Of a DNA stretch of 14,464 bases, positions 6,887-14,380 are shown piece by piece. How positions within the stretch are numbered: position 1 is the stretch's first letter; every line of letters begins with the position of its first letter. Below the pieces are notes generated by a model, which worked only from the letters and a program-made list of their open reading frames with translations, ran no database searches and was not told where the DNA came from. The stretch is taken from the NCBI GenBank assembly GCA_018610125.1, contig JAHEOI010000357.1, forward strand, positions 1 to 14,464, read 5' to 3'. This DNA comes from Verrucomicrobiota bacterium (lineage in GTDB: Bacteria; Verrucomicrobiota; Verrucomicrobiia; Limisphaerales; JAHEOI01). The position numbers were made by a program, and so were the translations under genes.

Positions 6887-8095
6887 ATGATTCGGTGGCC
6901 AAACAAACAGATTAGCATGGCAATAGGGCTCATCGTCAGCACCGCTGCCAGTTCGGCAAGCGCATTAGAACCTTACGATGTCCTCGCCCATAGCGTCGGT
7001 CCGGTTCAATTGCGCCCTCAATTCAGCGTCAAGGAGACCTACGACAGCAATGTCTTTTTGCGGGAAGAGGAGGTCGTTGACGACTTTATCACCGCCGTCG
7101 AGCCTGGCCTGACCGCCTTTATCGGGCATCCCGACGGCAACTACATCTCACTTAACTACACTTTGTCCCGAATTCAGCATTTGGATCAAACGATTCTCAC
7201 TCGCACGGACCATCGCGCCGGCCTCATTGGCACGTGGGAGATCGGGCGGGTTACCATCCAAGGTCAAGATTCGGTCCGAGCCTCAAGCGGTGTCGTCGGG
7301 CGGTCTCTTCGAACAACGACGGAAATCGTTGACCGCATTCTTCAAAACCATGATTACACCGTTGCGGTCGAGTTAAGCCCCAAAACCAGCTTCACGCTGG
7401 GTGGCGAGTATCGTGATTGGAATTTCGAATCCGATAGCACGTTATTGGATGTCGCGAGCTGGCGCGGTACGGGCGGCGTTCGATATCACCTAAGCCCCGA
7501 GCTGAGCTTACTGTCGGAGGCCTTCTACGGCCAATCTTATCCGGAAGAGAATCAGCCGACCTCACGCCAAAGCCCTGATAGCGAAGTCGTTGGGGGATTT
7601 TTCGGAGCCATTGGGGAATTTACCCCAAAATTCACCGGGGAAGCCCGAATCGGGTATGAAGCGCGCGATTTCGAGGATGAAACCGATGGACCTTCCGCAC
7701 TGGTAGGAGAGCTCGACTTGACCTACGATTTATCCGACAACACGCACTTTTCTTTAATCTACAGCCGCCGAACGCAGCAATCTGCCCAATCGGGGCGAGT
7801 CAGCTACGAGTCCGATGAAATCGACTTTCAATGGCAACAGGAATTCGGCGTCGCCAAGCGCTGGAGCACCACCGTGGGATCGACCCTCGAATTCCGGGCG
7901 TACGAAGGCACTACCGGCCGGTTTTCTGACCGAAATGACGAGTTTTACTCCGCCTATGCCGAATTAAACTACCAAATCCAGCTTTGGCTCAGCACCGGCT
8001 TCCGTTACGAATTTGACAACTTCGCAACCACCCTCACAAGGAGCCAGGACTACCACGTGCATCGAGTCTCTGTTAATCTTTCTGTCGGCTATTAG
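6887..8095 (+). CDS. outer-membrane beta-barrel protein of an exopolysaccharide export locus
   Basis: 402 residues. The N-terminus (KQISMAIGLIVSTAASSASA) is a signal peptide with likely cleavage after Ala26. The mature start has a conserved-looking FSVKETYDSNVFLREEE segment. The rest alternates polar and hydrophobic residues in short strands with acidic turns, and the protein ends VHRVSVNLSVGY, a typical C-terminal aromatic beta-signal for outer-membrane insertion. It resembles the 'putative beta-barrel porin 2' group found beside Wza/Wzc genes. A role as the outer-membrane exit channel for the polysaccharide, working with the short Wza-type lipoprotein encoded downstream, is an inference from context. 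AAGGA lies 13 bases upstream of the ATG; Met11 is an alternative start with a shorter signal peptide. There is no enzymatic motif. Confidence 0.8.
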   Translation: MIRWPNKQISMAIGLIVSTAASSASALEPYDVLAHSVGPVQLRPQFSVKETYDSNVFLREEEVVDDFITAVEPGLTAFIGHPDGNYISLNYTLSRIQHLDQTILTRTDHRAGLIGTWEIGRVTIQGQDSVRASSGVVGRSLRTTTEIVDRILQNHDYTVAVELSPKTSFTLGGEYRDWNFESDSTLLDVASWRGTGGVRYHLSPELSLLSEAFYGQSYPEENQPTSRQSPDSEVVGGFFGAIGEFTPKFTGEARIGYEARDFEDETDGPSALVGELDLTYDLSDNTHFSLIYSRRTQQSAQSGRVSYESDEIDFQWQQEFGVAKRWSTTVGSTLEFRAYEGTTGRFSDRNDEFYSAYAELNYQIQLWLSTGFRYEFDNFATTLTRSQDYHVHRVSVNLSVGY

Positions 8096-8152
8096 CAAAG
8101 CGCTGCCCTGGATCGACAAAGAGGGGCCTTTTGAAGGGGGTTGAATTCGAGT

Positions 8153-8170
8153 TTGGTACAATTCCTGCTT
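8153..8170 (+). promoter_or_regulatory. sigma54-type promoter of the wza/wzc-like operon
   Basis: TTGGTACAATTCCTGCTT has the -24 element TTGGTAC and the -12 element CTGCT, with GG (8155-8156) and GC (8167-8168) exactly ten bases apart, as sigma54 promoters require. It lies in the only sizeable non-coding gap of this part of the cluster, on the correct strand, 139 bases before the lipoprotein start. Transcription would begin near 8180. This implies control by a sigma54 activator, which is not encoded in the window. Confidence 0.6.
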
Positions 8171-8308
8171 TCCTTAAGATGGGCGCGGTCCCTCGCTACT
8201 AATGGAACCTTAAGGGGCTTTCTCGAGTTACGGGCTTGTTTCCCAGACGAGGTTTGGGCATATTAAAGACGTTATTGCAATGACCAGCAGATTCAAGATG
8301 AGCAACGC

Positions 8309-9001
8309 ATGAAGCACCCGAGCCAAATCGCATTTTTAATGATCCTCCTTCTTGGAAGTGCCGGCTGCATTACAGGAACAGGCGGATCGGAAGGCAGTCA
8401 GTCCTCGAGCTCACCCGCCTCAAGCGAGAATCCTGCCGCCCCCGGGACGACGGCCCCAAGCAGCGGCCAACAATTCACGGCTCCCTCCCCAAGGGATATG
8501 GCCGGAGATTACAAGATCAGGCCTCAGGATAAGATTCTCGTCGAGGTCTTCAACGAAAAGGAGCTCAGTCGCGAGGTCAGTGTTTCCGAGAGCGGCGAGG
8601 TATCGCTCTTCTTACTGGGAAATGTGGAAGTGGCAGGAATGACGCCGGCTGAGGCCGAGGCCAAGATAGAGCGGCTCCTAAAGGAAGATTACATGCGAAA
8701 TCCCCATGTGATCGTCACGGTCAAGGAATACCGTCGGCGAGTCGTTGCCGTGACCGGGGCCGTAAAAAAGCCGACCATCGTGCAGCTCCCCCCGGAGCAA
8801 GATATGACGATTTTACAGGCTGTCAGTGCCGCGGAAGGGTTCACCGACATGGCAAAGACCGATAGGATACAGGTCATTCGCCAGGGAGAGCAGAAGCCGA
8901 TCCGTTTTTCCTTGAATGAGCTCAAACGCGCAACCAACTCACAGGCCAATTTTTCTCTCAAGGCGGGTGACACCATCTTTGTGCCGAAACGTGTGTTTTA
9001 A
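8309..9001 (+). CDS. polysaccharide export lipoprotein (short Wza/OPX type)
   Basis: 230 residues. MKHPSQIAFLMILLLGSAGC is a lipoprotein signal with the lipobox SAGC; Cys20 would be lipidated. A Ser/Gly/Pro-rich linker runs to about residue 62. The poly-export domain follows (residues 67-142, DYKIRPQDKILVEVFNEKE through NPHVIVTVKEY), then one SLBB domain (about 143-229, VAVTGAVKKPTIVQL to GDTIFVPKRVF). The protein ends there: it lacks the extra SLBB domains and the C-terminal amphipathic helix that forms the outer-membrane pore in E. coli Wza (379 residues). It therefore probably forms a periplasmic conduit and needs a separate barrel, plausibly the product of the gene at 6887. It is 14 bases upstream of the wzc-like gene and follows a sigma54-type promoter. 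No strong ribosome binding site is seen. Confidence 0.9.
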   Translation: MKHPSQIAFLMILLLGSAGCITGTGGSEGSQSSSSPASSENPAAPGTTAPSSGQQFTAPSPRDMAGDYKIRPQDKILVEVFNEKELSREVSVSESGEVSLFLLGNVEVAGMTPAEAEAKIERLLKEDYMRNPHVIVTVKEYRRRVVAVTGAVKKPTIVQLPPEQDMTILQAVSAAEGFTDMAKTDRIQVIRQGEQKPIRFSLNELKRATNSQANFSLKAGDTIFVPKRVF

Positions 9002-9015
9002 AAACCAGACCCACC

Positions 9016-11178
9016 ATGGATAAGGATACGGATACGAATCTACCCCAGCCCCACCATCATGGGGCTTATGAAGAGGCCGAACCGGAGCTTAATCTTCAGC
9101 ATTACTGGCATGTCATCCTCGAGCGCCGTTGGCTGGTGGTAGCGACGTTCGCCTCGTTGCTCGCCCTCGCTTTAATTTACGTCTTTAAAGCCCCGGAGAT
9201 TTATCAAGCTGAAACACGGTTGCAGATCGATCGTGAATACCAGAACATCCTGGATAACTCCCAAGGCTTTGCGGTCAGCTCCCAGGAAGAGGATTACCTG
9301 CAAACCCAGTATAAGAATCTTCAAAGTCGCTCGCTGATCAATACGGTCGTGACGAATTTGAACCTGTCCCAAGATCCCAGGTATTCCGAGGCCGAAAATA
9401 TCACGAAGGCGGTCAAGGAGGACATTACAGTTGCCCCTATCCGCTCAAGCCGGCTGGTCGACATCAAGGTCGAGCACACAAATCCCACTACAGCCAAGAA
9501 AATCGCCAATAACCTGGTCAACACCTTTGTCCAAAACAACCTCGAGCGCCGTCAGGAAAAATCGTCCGCTCGGTTGGATTTCCTCAGAGCTCGGGCCGAG
9601 ACCCTCGAGAAAGAGCTTACGGCTGCCAAAGAGGCGGTCCAAGAATACAAGAAGAAGCACAACATGCCTTCTCTCGAGCGGACTGAGAATACGATTTCGC
9701 AGGCCCTGCAGACAGCTCAAAAGGAATTAAGCAAAGCCGAAACCGAAGCGGCAACGAAGGCCTCCCTTGCGCAGCAAGTCAAACAGATGCTCGAGGAAGA
9801 CACACCAATCGAGTCGATCCCCAGGATTTCCACCGACGAGCGCATCATCAAGATGCAGTCCAAGCTCGCGGAAAAGAAGGCCGAGCTTCATGGGCTACTG
9901 GAGACGTATAAATCGGGTCATCCTGAAGTGGCCCAGTTACAGAAACGCATCGCTTCATTAAAGGACTCCATCGACGGAGTTGCACACCAAATTTACAATA
10001 CAATCCAACGCGAGGCCCAGATTGCGAGAGCGACTGTAAAAAGCCTTAAGAAAGTCGTGGCCCAATATGAGCAGCAGCAATTGAGGCTAAGCGAGTTGAG
10101 GATCAAGTTTGACGTGCTTCAGAGTAACGCGGACCGGAAAAAGATGTTGTATGAGAAGCTCTTGCAAAACATGCAGGAGACCGATATCACCAGCAAGAGC
10201 AAGTCCAACAACATGCGGGTTGTCGATGCCGCCATTGCACCCCACGAGCCTATTAAGCCGCGTGTCGCGCTGATCTTGCTGATGGGCATTGTCGGTGGCG
10301 GCGCCGCCGGAATCGGACTGGCATTGTTTGTCAATTACCTCGACGACTCGATCAAGACTCAAGATGATGTGGAGACCTACCTGCGATTGCCGTTCCTGGG
10401 CTATATCCCCCACATCAAGACAAACAGCATCGTGGAGCGCGGTCTTCAAGCCCATGTGAATCCGCAATCGGCAGTATCGGAATCGTTCCGAAGCTTAAGG
10501 GCAGTGGTCTCGCTCATGCCGAATGCGGACCGCTATAAAGTCATCACGGTCACAAGCACGACCCCTTCAGAAGGGAAATCGGTGGTCGCATCCAACCTGG
10601 GAGTGGTCTTTGCGCAAACCGGCCTCAAAACGCTTCTTATTGACGCCGACCTCAGGCGTCCGGCAATGCATAAGGCTTTCCGGCTCCATAGCCCAACCGG
10701 ATTGGCGTCTTACCTCCATGAGCAGACTGGCAGCTCGGATGAAATTGTTCAGAATACAGAGGTGCCCAACCTCGATGTGATTTGTTGTGGTCCACCACCC
10801 AAGGGCCCATCGGAGCTGATTGCCTCCAAGCGGATGAAGGAACTAATCGATTATCAACGGCAGTTCTACGACCGAATCCTCCTTGATTGTGCCCCTGTTA
10901 CCGCAGTGGCCGATCCCCTGGTGGTTGCTTCCCGCTCGGATGGAATCCTGTTTGTGACCAAGTTCAATCAGATTCGGCGTGACCACGCGCGGAAAACCGT
11001 ACAGCGGATCCAAGATGCCGGGATCCAGATCCTGGGAGTCTCCTTGAACGACATCGACTTTGAGGGCAAGGACTCCTATTACTACTATTACTACTACTAC
11101 CAGAATCGCTACTACAGCGATTACTATCGGCCATCATCGGAAGAGGGTGACCGAGAGGCCGCAGCTAAAGAGGGTTGA
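9016..11178 (+). CDS. Wzc-type polysaccharide co-polymerase and BY-type tyrosine autokinase
   Basis: 720 residues. A cytoplasmic N-terminus leads into TM1 (39-57) of a Wzz domain, a long periplasmic coiled-coil region (about 190-400) including a GNVR-type segment, and TM2 (about 417-437) after the proline-rich PHEPIKPR motif. The cytoplasmic kinase domain has Walker A (TPSEGKS, Lys521), Walker A' (LLIDADLRRP, Asp543 and Asp545) and Walker B (ILLDCAP, Asp624). The C-terminal tail has Tyr688-695 in an unbroken row plus Tyr699, 700, 703 and 704, the sites expected for autophosphorylation. Such proteins set chain length and drive export of capsule or exopolysaccharide, cycling between phosphorylated and dephosphorylated oligomers. 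Membrane and kinase parts are fused, as in Proteobacteria. It is the last gene of the operon, before an intrinsic terminator. No Wzb-like phosphatase is nearby. The ATG has no visible Shine-Dalgarno sequence. Confidence 0.94.
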   Translation: MDKDTDTNLPQPHHHGAYEEAEPELNLQHYWHVILERRWLVVATFASLLALALIYVFKAPEIYQAETRLQIDREYQNILDNSQGFAVSSQEEDYLQTQYKNLQSRSLINTVVTNLNLSQDPRYSEAENITKAVKEDITVAPIRSSRLVDIKVEHTNPTTAKKIANNLVNTFVQNNLERRQEKSSARLDFLRARAETLEKELTAAKEAVQEYKKKHNMPSLERTENTISQALQTAQKELSKAETEAATKASLAQQVKQMLEEDTPIESIPRISTDERIIKMQSKLAEKKAELHGLLETYKSGHPEVAQLQKRIASLKDSIDGVAHQIYNTIQREAQIARATVKSLKKVVAQYEQQQLRLSELRIKFDVLQSNADRKKMLYEKLLQNMQETDITSKSKSNNMRVVDAAIAPHEPIKPRVALILLMGIVGGGAAGIGLALFVNYLDDSIKTQDDVETYLRLPFLGYIPHIKTNSIVERGLQAHVNPQSAVSESFRSLRAVVSLMPNADRYKVITVTSTTPSEGKSVVASNLGVVFAQTGLKTLLIDADLRRPAMHKAFRLHSPTGLASYLHEQTGSSDEIVQNTEVPNLDVICCGPPPKGPSELIASKRMKELIDYQRQFYDRILLDCAPVTAVADPLVVASRSDGILFVTKFNQIRRDHARKTVQRIQDAGIQILGVSLNDIDFEGKDSYYYYYYYYQNRYYSDYYRPSSEEGDREAAAKEG
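11077..11100 (+). repeat. eight tandem tyrosine codons
   Basis: A run of eight TAY codons (six TAC, two TAT) encoding the polytyrosine core of the kinase tail. As a near-perfect trinucleotide repeat it could change length without loss of frame. Confidence 0.95.
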
Positions 11179-11236
11179 AGCAGACGAAAGAGAGAAGTCG
11201 GACGCCCAGGAAAACGTCCCTCGTTGCTCCTTCATA

Positions 11237-11271
11237 GGGACGCCGTCCCGGGCGTCCCATATATTTTTTTT
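11237..11271 (+). terminator. intrinsic terminator of the exopolysaccharide export operon
   Basis: GGGACGCC (11237-11244) and GGCGTCCC (11251-11258) form a perfect 8-bp GC-rich stem around a six-base loop, followed by ATATA and eight T residues (11264-11271). It lies 59 bases after the wzc-like stop. On the other strand the stem is not followed by a T tract, so it should act only on plus-strand transcription. Segments at 11200-11207 and 11215-11220 can pair with parts of the same stem. Confidence 0.85.
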
Positions 11272-11286
11272 GCGAAGCGGAAGTAC

Positions 11287-11379
11287 AGCGAGGCGTCGAG
11301 ACAAAGCGTTCGGTCCGGTCAAGCGGCTCAGACGAGCTTCCTGCCGTGGCGGCGCGGCGCTGTGAGGAAACGCCTCGCT
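11287..11379. repeat. 10-bp inverted repeat flanking a GC-rich spacer
   Basis: AGCGAGGCGT (11287-11296) and its exact reverse complement ACGCCTCGCT (11370-11379) flank 73 bases rich in GC, including a GGCGGCGCGGCGCTG tract. The right arm overlaps the stop codon of mtnP. There is no T tract of normal terminator form. It may be a folded 3' end for the mtnP transcript or part of an intergenic repeat. Confidence 0.5.
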
Positions 11380-12238
11380 AAAAATACTTCGACAGGATTG
11401 CGTGAAGCGAGCCCTTGGTTTCTTCGGGCCAATCTTTCGACGGCGTGAGGATGGCGGTCTTCAACGCGCTATGACAGGAGCAGGCATCCAATTGACTGAT
11501 TTGGGGGATCGCATTACGAATGATCCCTTGAGCCTGTTGCGCGTTCTTGTGAAGATTGTCGACGACTTTCTCGACCGACACGTGCTCATCCTCTTTCCAA
11601 CAATCGTAATCCGTAACCATCGCCATCGTGGCGTAGCCAATCTCGGCCTCGCGTGCGCACTTGGCTTCTCCGAGGTTGGTCATCCCGATCACGTCGTACC
11701 CCAATTTCTGATTGGTCAATGATTCGGCACGCGTGCTAAAGGCAGGCCCTTCCATGTTAACATAGGTCCCGCCGTCATGCGCTGAGGCGCCAAAGCGCCT
11801 CGCAATGTCAAGCAGGAGTCGACGGAGCTCCTCGCAAATCGGGTGCGCAAAACCGATATGGGCAACGATCCCATTACCGAAAAACGTCTGATCGGCGGAG
11901 GCCTTGGTCCGATCGAGAAACTGATCCGGGAAGACGATTTCGCAAGGATGATATTGCTCTTGTAGCGAGCCCACCGCACTGACGCCGACGACCCACGACG
12001 CACCGAGCTTTTTCATCGCGTAAATGTTCGCCCGATGATTCAGCTCACTCGGCAGCAATCGGTGTCCTCGTGAATGGCGGGGCAAAAACGCCACCGGCTC
12101 GCCTGCGAGCTCTCCCGTTAATAACTGATCGGATGGCCGCCCGAACGGGGTGTCAACCGTGACCCATTCCTGCTGCGTCAGGCCCTCCATCTGATAAAGG
12201 CCGCTTCCCCCGATAATACCAACGTGCGCTCTCGTCAT
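11378..12238 (-). CDS. mtnP: S-methyl-5'-thioadenosine phosphorylase
   Basis: 286 residues of the nucleoside phosphorylase family 2. It splits methylthioadenosine, a by-product of polyamine and homoserine-lactone synthesis, with phosphate to give adenine and methylthioribose-1-phosphate in the methionine salvage pathway; cytoplasmic. Diagnostic motifs are GGSGLY (residues 9-14), LPRHSRGH, the NMEGPAFSTRAES substrate loop, IGMTNLGEAKCAREAEI and VTDYDCWKE, whose Asp pair selects 6-aminopurines. This separates it from guanosine/inosine phosphorylases, which have Asn at that place. The phosphate-site sequence is RHSRGH rather than the common RHGRGH or RHGRHH. Length is normal. It lies 118 bases downstream of glmS on the same strand; no terminator is evident between them, so a shared transcript is possible. 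No clear ribosome binding site precedes the ATG. No other methionine-salvage gene is in the window. Confidence 0.94.
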   Translation of the reverse strand: MTRAHVGIIGGSGLYQMEGLTQQEWVTVDTPFGRPSDQLLTGELAGEPVAFLPRHSRGHRLLPSELNHRANIYAMKKLGASWVVGVSAVGSLQEQYHPCEIVFPDQFLDRTKASADQTFFGNGIVAHIGFAHPICEELRRLLLDIARRFGASAHDGGTYVNMEGPAFSTRAESLTNQKLGYDVIGMTNLGEAKCAREAEIGYATMAMVTDYDCWKEDEHVSVEKVVDNLHKNAQQAQGIIRNAIPQISQLDACSCHSALKTAILTPSKDWPEETKGSLHAILSKYF

Positions 12239-12356
12239 ATGTTTTGCGTTTGCGGTCTTAAATGCGTGCTACTCCGGTTTCGTGCTTCGATGCCTTACGA
12301 CGTCCGTATTGCCCGGGACACCGGACATTTTCGGCGACAGATCTCGCCATGCGGCT

Positions 12357-14216
12357 TCACTCAACCGTCACGCTCTTGGCAAGATTGCGCGGCTTATCGA
12401 CGTCGCAGCCCCGCTCCACCGCAATGTGATAAGCAAGGAGCTGTAACGGTATCACATTTAACAAGGGGCTCATCGGCTCCAGCGATCGCGGAACGTAAAT
12501 GACGTCATCGACCTCATTCTCGAGCCGATCATTCCCTTCGGAGGCAATAGCGATAATCGGCCCTTTCCGAGCTTTGATCTCTTTCAGGTTACTGAACGTC
12601 TTTTCATATAGGGAATCCGAGGGAATCAGCACCACCGTCGGGGTCGCTTCGTCGATCATCGCGATGGGACCATGCTTCATCTCGGCTGCCGGATAGCCCT
12701 CGGCGTGGATGTAAGAAATTTCTTTGAGCTTCAGCGCCCCCTCAAGAGCGGTGGGGAAATTGTATTGCCGCCCGATGAAGAAAAAATGACGCGCCTGCGA
12801 GTATTTCAGGGCGATCGATCGGATACGGTCATTGGCTTCGAGAATCTTTGAAATCTGCTCGGGGACCTGCTCCAGCGCCCGCATTAGCTCCATGCCTCGG
12901 CTGACCGAAAGCATCCGCATTCGGCCCATCAAGAGGCCCAATAAGGAGAGCACGGTCGCTTGAGAGGTGAAGGCTTTGGTCGAGGCGACTCCGATCTCCG
13001 GGCCGGCGTGCAAATAGATCCCGCCATCGGCTTCGCGAGCGATTGAGCTGCCGACGACGTTGCAGACAGCCAATCCTTTGTGGCCGCGTCGATTTGCTTC
13101 ACGCAAGGCCGCATAGGTATCGGCCGTCTCTCCCGACTGGGTAATGGCCACCACAAGCGTCCCTTTCTCGATGGGGGCGTTTCGATATCGGAATTCGCTG
13201 GCGTATTCGACGGTGACCGGAATATGAGCAAATTCTTCGAGCGCGTATTCTCCCGCCAGCGCGGCGTGCCAGCTCGTGCCACATGCCACAAAGACAACGT
13301 GCTCGACCGCTCTGAGCTCGGCCGGGGTCATATTCAACCCCCCCATTTTCGGCATGACTTCATCGTGGTCGAGCCTGCCTCGCATCGCATTCTCCACGGT
13401 ACGAGGCTGCTCAAATATTTCCTTGAGCATGTAATGGGGAAAATCCCCCAACTCCGCCGCCTCGGGGCTGAATTCAATCTCACTAATCTGGCGTTGGGCC
13501 GTTTGGGTCCCAAGGTTGGTCACATGGAAGTTATCCGCCGTCAGCGTCACCACGTCGTAATCGTTCAGATAGACCACTTGCCGGGTATGGGCGACCGCGG
13601 CGGTCACATCGCTGACCAAGAAATTCTCATCTTGCCCCACCCCAATGATTAATGGCGATCCCCGGCGTGCTCCGACAATCGTGTCAGGATCGTCCGCAGA
13701 GACGACAGCGATCCCGTATGTCCCAATGACCTCTTTCAAAGCTTGGGAAACCGCTCGGGCAAGAGGATGCTCCTCATCCTTTTCCTGCTTGGCCGCCTTT
13801 TGGTAATGCAGGCCGATAAGCTTCGCCAGGATTTCACTGTCGGTTTCGGACTCGAACTCGCAGCCTTCCAGCTCAAGGTGTCCCTTGAGCGTCTCGTGAT
13901 TCTCGATAACACCGTTATGAACGACGGCAACCCGACCGCTCTGATCCAAGTGAGGGTGAGCGTTTTGATCGGATGGCGCTCCATGGGTCGCCCAGCGGGT
14001 ATGCCCAACACCGACTCGACCTTGAACCGGTGAGCTCGACACCAACGGCCCCAAGCCGTTGTCGATCTTACCAACCCGTTTCACGAGGTTGAGCCCCTTC
14101 CCTTCAGAAACGCACAGCCCCGCACTGTCATAACCGCGATACTCAAGCCGTCGCAGTCCTTCGAGAATCACAGGGCCCGCGCTCTGCTTGCCGATATAGC
14201 CAATAATGCCGCACAT
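12357..14216 (-). CDS. glmS: glutamine--fructose-6-phosphate aminotransferase (isomerizing)
   Basis: 619 residues, close to the usual 610. It makes glucosamine-6-phosphate from fructose-6-phosphate and glutamine, the first step to UDP-GlcNAc for peptidoglycan, lipopolysaccharide and exopolysaccharide; cytoplasmic. The start is ATG 14216, not the in-frame codon at 14225, because Cys2 must become the N-terminal nucleophile (MCGIIGYIG). The glutaminase half has RGYDSAG, GHTRWATHG, HNGVIEN and ETDSEIL. The linker has HYMLKEIFEQPRTVENAM. The two SIS domains follow with ACGTSWHAALAGEY, ITQSGETADTYAALR, VASTKAFTSQ and EISYIHAEGYPAAEMKHGP. The C-terminus DKPRNLAKSVTVE is canonical. All catalytic motifs look intact. 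It is divergent from a glgC-like gene. No glmS ribozyme is expected outside Firmicutes-type leaders and none was recognised in the 164-base gap. Confidence 0.97.
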   Translation of the reverse strand: MCGIIGYIGKQSAGPVILEGLRRLEYRGYDSAGLCVSEGKGLNLVKRVGKIDNGLGPLVSSSPVQGRVGVGHTRWATHGAPSDQNAHPHLDQSGRVAVVHNGVIENHETLKGHLELEGCEFESETDSEILAKLIGLHYQKAAKQEKDEEHPLARAVSQALKEVIGTYGIAVVSADDPDTIVGARRGSPLIIGVGQDENFLVSDVTAAVAHTRQVVYLNDYDVVTLTADNFHVTNLGTQTAQRQISEIEFSPEAAELGDFPHYMLKEIFEQPRTVENAMRGRLDHDEVMPKMGGLNMTPAELRAVEHVVFVACGTSWHAALAGEYALEEFAHIPVTVEYASEFRYRNAPIEKGTLVVAITQSGETADTYAALREANRRGHKGLAVCNVVGSSIAREADGGIYLHAGPEIGVASTKAFTSQATVLSLLGLLMGRMRMLSVSRGMELMRALEQVPEQISKILEANDRIRSIALKYSQARHFFFIGRQYNFPTALEGALKLKEISYIHAEGYPAAEMKHGPIAMIDEATPTVVLIPSDSLYEKTFSNLKEIKARKGPIIAIASEGNDRLENEVDDVIYVPRSLEPMSPLLNVIPLQLLAYHIAVERGCDVDKPRNLAKSVTVE

Positions 14217-14274
14217 GATAACCACTCGCGATTGATTTTGCGTTTGTCTTTGCTTTCGTATTGCTATCGCCGCC

Positions 14275-14288
14275 TCAAACCGGTTTGA
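14275..14288. promoter_or_regulatory. 14-bp perfect palindrome, candidate operator between glmS and glgC
   Basis: TCAAACCGGTTTGA is a perfect palindrome in the middle of the 164-base divergent gap, 58 bases from the glmS ATG and 92 bases from the glgC ATG. Its symmetry and position fit a binding site for a dimeric regulator acting on both genes. No convincing -35/-10 pair was identified in the gap, so its relation to the promoters is unknown. Confidence 0.4.
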
Positions 14289-14380
14289 ATGCCGCTTGTC
14301 ATCAAAGATCCAAGGCGATTATCTTGGGTCGGCGTCAGAGATCCAGCGCAACGGTCTCAAAAGCTAAAGAACATCGGTTT

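Noticed and set aside
6673..6915. 80-codon plus-strand frame between the protease and barrel genes
   Set aside because: No recognisable family, overlaps the barrel gene start, and lacks a ribosome binding site.
14297..14324. TTGTCA followed by TTATCT as a glgC promoter
   Set aside because: The second hexamer matches the -10 consensus poorly and spacing variants are no better.
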